The position numbers and the translations under genes were made by a program. Shown piece by piece: positions 60,101 through 64,000 of a stretch of 64,000 nt of DNA. A model generated the notes under the pieces. That model was not told the DNA's origin, did not search any database, and was given only the letters and a program-made list of their open reading frames with translations. Every line of letters starts with the position of its first letter. The first letter of the stretch is position 1. The stretch is from Leuctra nigra (lineage: Eukaryota > Arthropoda > Insecta > Plecoptera > Leuctridae), in contig OW203766.1 in the NCBI GenBank assembly GCA_934045905.1, positions 12,772,745 to 12,836,744 on the forward strand. Reading direction: 5' to 3'.

Positions 60101-61570
60101 TAAATTTAAAATTGAAATTAAAAAAATTAAAAATAAAGCTTGGCGCATTGAATTTGCACCGACCATATTGTAGACTTCCTCTATCTTCTTCCTACTTTCT
60201 GTCTTTCTTCGGCTCCTTTATCGTCATCTTCTTTCTTATGTTGCCTTCTTCTTGACACAATGCGCCTAGCTTTATTTTTAATTTTTTTAATTTCAATTTT
60301 AAATTTATTTTGAAGTCGTTTTTAATTTTTATAATTTTGTTAAATTTACAATGATGGTTCACTTAGATTGTACCTATTCTTCAAATTTGGACACAACATT
60401 AGGTTTTTAGTGTTGTGCTTGGCGGCAGTAACTGGGCGAAATGATTTCACGAATTTTAAGTGCGAAAATGTTTAAACAATATATTATTGCTTGGCCCTTC
60501 TTTTAGATCTCAATTGTTTTAAGTGGGAAGGTGCTTGGCAGTTTTTTTTACAAGTTTTTGTTTTTGTACAATAGACTTCTTTGGATGATGCCATAAAATC
60601 TTTCGAATACCGTTTTTAGTTTGGCTAAGTGCACGAGAGCATTAGTATGGTCTACCAAAGACAACTTAACTGACCTGCTAGATACGAGTCGTGCACGACG
60701 CCCGCATTGTTGACGAGCACGTCGACGCCTCCCAGCGTCTTCTTGATCCACTGGAAGGCGTCCAAGATGTCTGACTCCTTCGTGAGGTCACATTTCAGCG
60801 GGTAGAGTTGACCACTCGCTTTCTCTAGCTCCTTCTTCAACACCTAGATTATTACCAAATAACAAGTAGATTAGTATATTCATTATTCGCCGATGAAAAG
60901 GAATTATTGAAAATGATTGAGCAGTAAATGTGTAATCCAATAATAATAATGGCACTAATTTACTTATAACCATATTTCCCCTCCAGTTGCTCAATACTCC
61001 AGTTTCTCTTATCACCATATTATTCTTATCTCGCCCTTTTAATAAAATGTAGACAGGTAATTTTTTCTAATATGTTATTCAATTGCAAGAAAAATAAGTT
61101 TTTACCTCTTCAAATTAAGAATATATCATATTTTTCCTATACATTTTTTTGAAATGTCCAACTTTGCTCTCTTTGCTATTTAGTATTTTATTTTTTTTGT
61201 TTGTAAATTGGTATAACCCACCACCTTCTCGAATATCGCCCCCCCCCCCCCTCCAAACCCCGGGAGGAAGAGTGTATTTCAATCGGGGTGATATAACCCA
61301 AGTATAACCTAACGAAGCCACGAACCGTTCTTTGATCGTAAATATATTCTGCATCAAAAACCAAACAGAATTATTAATTATTATTTCTCGACAAAATAAT
61401 CTCTTCCATGCAAACTTTTGATCTTTGAACATGCTCACCTCGATTCTGTCCACCCTCCTGGCCACCGCCACCACCCTCATCCCCTTGACCACCAGCTCCT
61501 TGGCAACGGCGGCGCCAATCCCAGCACTGGCGCCAGTAACCAAAGCGACGCGACCTGACCAACGCTCCAT
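51167..61570 (-). CDS. Classical short-chain dehydrogenase/reductase (DHRS11 / farnesol dehydrogenase-like)
   Basis: Complete gene. Exons in transcript order: 61570-61439, 60843-60675, 55388-55259, 54311-54182, 52621-52472, 51208-51167; 753 nt, 250 aa. It begins [19 protein letters not shown]. Motifs: cofactor loop TGASAGIG (res 12-19), an ARR after strand 2 suggesting NADP(H), NNAG (89-92), YSASK (Tyr159, Lys163), and SPGAVRTE, ending [12 protein letters not shown]. Length and the VHELTIKP tail fit the insect DHRS11/farnesol-dehydrogenase-like group; the substrate is not predictable. The usual catalytic Ser, 13 residues before Tyr159, is Ala146 (NSIAGH). Splice sites are GT-AG. Introns are full of repeats, and the acceptor and 5' part of exon 4 are present in four tandem copies. 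Confidence 0.92.
51392..52228. mobile_element. hAT-like element in SDR last intron, with internal foldback
   Basis: Ends cagggactggaaccggaacc and gggttccagtccttg are inverse. The flanking 8-mers do not match well. Within it, 51660-51780 and 51850-51970 are inverted copies (both with gcgatacgattggagac, ttttaatcatgattagat, agacaaacttagggttatc), forming a second foldback. No transposase recognised. Confidence 0.6.
52760..53735. mobile_element. hAT-like element with four internal tandem repeats, 976 bp
   Basis: Ends caggcgcgtaggaa and ttcctacgcgcctg are flanked by an 8-bp duplication with one mismatch: tacctctt (52752-52759) and taccactt (53736-53743). Inside, four diverged units of ~130-180 bp each contain ggccccgcaggg and gatacaaaagaatc-type words (from ~52870, 53005, 53172 and 53350). 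Located in the SDR intron between exons 4 and 5. Confidence 0.75.
54354..54732 (-). pseudogene. Three extra tandem copies of SDR exon 4 (acceptor plus 5' part)
   Basis: The end of intron 3 plus the first ~97 nt of exon 4 recurs with a period of 140-141 bp. Acceptor/exon starts are at 54311 (real), 54451, 54592 and 54732. Only the copy ending at 54182 keeps the exon 3' end and the gtcagt donor. The three upstream copies stop at the Arg-Ala-Glu codons and run into duplicated intron. The copies starting at 54451 and 54732 lack one base, shifting SASKFAVTA to SASKSPSQ; the 54592 copy keeps frame. The alternating pattern suggests a single duplication, a deletion, then duplication of the pair. Confidence 0.88.
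55479..55858. repeat. Tandem duplication, ~191-bp unit, in SDR intron 2
   Basis: Two direct copies begin gctgctgccatttt (55479) and gctgctgccattt (55670). They share attacttctgtatt-like words, ccacatctg and caccaattgtaaaa. Divergence is moderate. Confidence 0.82.
56590..56680 (+). repeat. tRNA-derived SINE-like head
   Basis: gatagctcatgttagg resembles a pol III A box and cgttcgattcccg a B box, at tRNA-like spacing, followed by a T8 run at ~56671. It lacks paired acceptor ends, so it is more likely a SINE head than a tRNA gene. It sits just before the 943-bp tandem repeat. Confidence 0.45.
56752..58640. repeat. Two tandem copies of a 943-bp unit with tRNA-like promoter
   Basis: Copy 1 starts at 56752 and copy 2 at 57695, both with gctgtgaagatcatcaatag. 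They are highly similar for ~700 bp. Each unit has a tRNA-like block (56902-56971; 57844-57913) with B box ggttcgatccc. After it come several internal direct repeats of gaaaccacacaaaaaggctc with tggtggctcagttac. A conserved 58-codon frame appears in both copies but is explained by the repeat. Confidence 0.87.
58641..59840. other. SDR intron 2, non-coding part
   Basis: AT-rich DNA between the 943-bp tandem repeat and the long hairpin. No element with defined ends and no exon was recognised. Confidence 0.4.
59841..60571. repeat. Near-perfect 731-bp inverted repeat (long hairpin) in SDR intron 2
   Basis: Left arm 59841-60150 and right arm 60258-60571 are inverse copies of ~310 nt. The differences I can see are a 4-nt insertion in the right arm (tacct against ta near 60372) and a substitution near the loop (agcttggcg against agctaggcg). 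The loop (60151-60257) is pyrimidine-rich. Outer edges are ttgtacaaaaac and its inverse, with no obvious target duplication. It is transcribed inside the SDR pre-mRNA and could form a 310-bp double-stranded RNA stem. Confidence 0.93.
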
Positions 61571-61601
61571 GATGACTGGCTAACTGCACTACACGGCTGA
61601 G

Positions 61602-61609
61602 TATATATT
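61602..61609 (-). promoter_or_regulatory. Possible TATA-like element of the SDR gene
   Basis: On the minus strand, tttaatatatac lies ~25 nt upstream of a gtgcagttag initiator-like word and ~35-40 nt upstream of the ATG. Spacing is a little short for a TATA box. No other evidence. Confidence 0.3.
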
Positions 61610-61950
61610 AAACAGCGTTATCTGTTAGACTCTTCTTCTAATCAGTTGCAATGCAAGTGGATTGCTTTGAAACAATTATCTAACGCAGACCGAAGCCGAC
61701 AACGATAGGTTTAGTCGAACGATGTTTCTTTTTGTACTTTGAGACATCTCCTGGTGTTATCCTTTTTGACCAATGTTGAGAAGTATAAGAACGTAGGTTA
61801 AGGAGTTGGTCGTAGCTTATTAATTATGGCGGAATCTTTCCAACATTTTCCTATCGATTGAGGGAAATCATGAAAATCATCAGTCAGGAAGGACAGCCAT
61901 CTTCTTGATCTGTATACAAATACAACTAAGTGAAGTTCTGTGAATCTGCA

Positions 61951-62087
61951 GGGGCCAGATTCACAAAAAGTATTATCTCCTAATACATTATATCTTCGGT
62001 ATTATCTTTTATTTAACATGGTGTTTTTGGTATTAAAGCAAAAGATAATACGTATTAGAATATAATACCTTTCGTGAATCCAGCCCC
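61951..62087. mobile_element. MITE, 137 bp, upstream of SDR
   Basis: Ends ggggccagattcac and gtgaatccagcccc, extended by aaaaagtattat and ataatacctttc, form a palindrome. The GGGGCCAGATTCAC start resembles Harbinger-type MITEs. The duplication is unclear. Confidence 0.68.
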
Positions 62088-62834
62088 AGGGTTGTATGAT
62101 GATTGGATTGCTATGTTCGCACTGTTACAGGACATTGATCACGACATTTAGTCACATCATGCCTCGGTCATCTTGAAGATCTACTGTCATATACAGAAAA
62201 AAGTAATCAAGAAAAGATTATCGGAAGATGAAGTTGATCCTACACAAATATTATGAGAAATGAGTCGGTATTAATAATTTCTTGAAAATATAGGCGATTA
62301 TTTTTTCTAAACAAGAGCAATGATTGCATTCCAAATTATTTTTGTACTATATTTGTGTATTTTAAAACCAACGTTAATGTAAGCAAATGAAATCCAACGC
62401 CAATATTATCTTATTTGAGCTCTTTCACAAGCTTTAGCGATAATGCTTCTCCTACTATAAACGTACGCGCATGAATTGCAGTTTCTATGATATGAATGAT
62501 AAACACTTATGATAAGAGTGAAGTATGCATACGCTAGTCAAGGCTGTGAGTTTTCACGCTGCAGTCTACTGAGCTTGTGATTCGCAGAGCGGCAAATCAA
62601 CAAAGACTCTGCAATATCAACTCTGTAATCATTATAAGCATTTACGTGCGATTATTCAAAGTGAATAGGTGATTGCTGAGATTTTGTTATCACTGTGTCA
62701 TTTCGTCGGCGATGTCAAACCGAGCATAGTGCTGCTAAGCTGCTAAACAGAGTTTGGAAAATTATGATTTAAAGAGAAATCACGACAAATTTGTTATCAC
62801 AAAATAAGGAGGCTCTCCAATAATTAAAGTGGTC
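62088..62834. other. Intergenic DNA upstream of SDR, nothing recognised
   Basis: No open frame, repeat or motif that I can support. Confidence 0.4.
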
Positions 62835-63360
62835 CCACTGCTCCAGCCAAGGTGCTTAGAATTCGCCGTAATTCATACAAATCTCTGATGAAACAATACC
62901 TCAAACAACAGCATAAAACAATTATATCTTACCGTGTGCTCCAATTATATGTTTTTAATTGAAGTTCCAATTAAACTATCCCAAAATAATTCATATTTGT
63001 AGTGCAATGTTGCCAGATTTATGGTAAATTTCACACATTGTACACATTTTCTTTCTTATTTGGCCCGTGACCCCATATTTTCAAACGGCAGTCTTATTCT
63101 GAAAATTATTATCTTTAATTTGAGACTATTTTCAATAATTTGTCATTCCTCTTTCGGTTTTAGGAGCAATTTAAGGCCAATTTTCCGGGACGATTTCATG
63201 TCTCCCTGTGTTATCTTATGGGGGAAAAGATGATCTTCAATCAAGAATATCTAATTATTTCATACCGTAAGGGGCAAATATTTTTTGCTAGTTGTATGTA
63301 ATATGGTTTCATTAATCTTTGTTGTGAATTACAGCAAATTCTCATTCCTATGCCGAAACC
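62835..63360. repeat. Interspersed repeat, copy 2 (uninterrupted)
   Basis: Same family as 34085-34830, with shared words ccaaggtgcttagaatt-like, taattcatacaaat, tttgttgtgaatt-like and tctccctgtgttatcttatg. It lacks the SINE found in copy 1 and so shows the empty insertion site near 62972. Confidence 0.75.
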
Positions 63361-64000
63361 GTGGAACCCCCTTAATTAGATTGATAAATTATCATAAATA
63401 AATTGTGTCCAGAAACACCAAACTTACACATGTCTTCACACAATAATACCTATACCTACTCGAATTGGATGTGTAAAAATGTTTCAAATTTGGTTTAGAA
63501 TTTTATATTTTTAATTTTTCGGGAATGTACATCCCTGACCCGCATATGCTAGAGGAAATTTTCCCCTTTTCAATTTTTCCTCCCTCACTAGGCCCATATT
63601 GATGACGGAAAAAATGTGATTTCAAGAATAAATAGAGGAAGTGGTTATTTATGACCACGATGCAGATAGGTCATGAATGAAGGACCACTAGCCTCAAGTA
63701 TTGTTCATCGCCACGTACCTATAGAAACTGATTTTATGTACAGGTGATCGCACCAAAATAGTTCATATTAAATTCTCGCTAGGAACTGGAACATTCAAAC
63801 ATTCAAAATAGCATTCCTCTCAGCATATCACATATGATAATAATTTCGTTTAATTTATTTTTATTAATTTGTTGTATACATTGTACAAAGCACATTATTT
63901 AACAATATAATCTTGTTCGATGTACTAAACACGACCTAGTAAAGAAAGACATTCATACACGTTATTTTATAGATAATTATTCTCACAGTGTTTAGGTCAG
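63361..64000. other. AT-rich tail of window, nothing recognised
   Basis: No coding exon, RNA gene or repeat with defined ends was found in this stretch. Confidence 0.4.

Overview
The window is a piece of an animal nuclear genome, most likely an insect. Genes have many short, GC-richer exons with GT-AG introns, set in AT-rich DNA full of transposon debris. The four conserved genes (DDX24 helicase, PP6 catalytic subunit, dynamin/shibire, a classical SDR) are all recognisable by protein. Frequent TAGGTACCTA-type words, long introns and many MITEs fit a large hemipteran- or lepidopteran-like genome, but the order is an inference.

Layout: (1) 1-2344, the last three coding exons of DDX24 on + with its C-terminus. 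(2) 2345-3635, a convergent intergenic gap with a ~394-bp foldback. (3) 3636-10040, the complete seven-exon PP6 catalytic subunit gene on -, 303 aa, whose 4-kb last intron is packed with MITEs and hAT-like elements. (4) 10041-11371, the head-to-head gap to dynamin. (5) 11372-48622, the complete dynamin gene on +: 17 coding exons giving 882 aa, a GC-AG first intron, a 10-kb fourth intron full of nested elements, a candidate cassette exon between the PH and GED exons, and alternative terminal exons that change the proline-rich tail. (6) 48623-51166, convergent gap. (7) 51167-61570, a complete six-exon SDR gene on -, 250 aa, with a four-copy tandem array of its exon 4 acceptor region and a near-perfect 731-bp hairpin in its second intron. 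(8) 61571-64000, upstream non-coding DNA with one MITE and one interspersed repeat copy.

The genes do not form a pathway: dynamin does membrane scission, PP6 is a Ser/Thr phosphatase, DDX24 belongs to the nucleolar DEAD-box group, and the SDR is a small-molecule oxidoreductase. The most interesting content is structural: mobile elements with intact target-site duplications (hAT 8 bp, piggyBac TTAA, 3-bp PIF/Harbinger-like), a SINE whose empty site survives in a second repeat copy, long foldbacks inside transcribed introns, and splice-site duplication in the SDR. I found no sign of an entirely new multi-gene system. The best candidates for new biology are the SDR intron hairpin, the SDR decoy-acceptor array and the dynamin alternative exons. 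All exon boundaries were read by eye from splice consensus, phase and family similarity; none is backed by transcripts.
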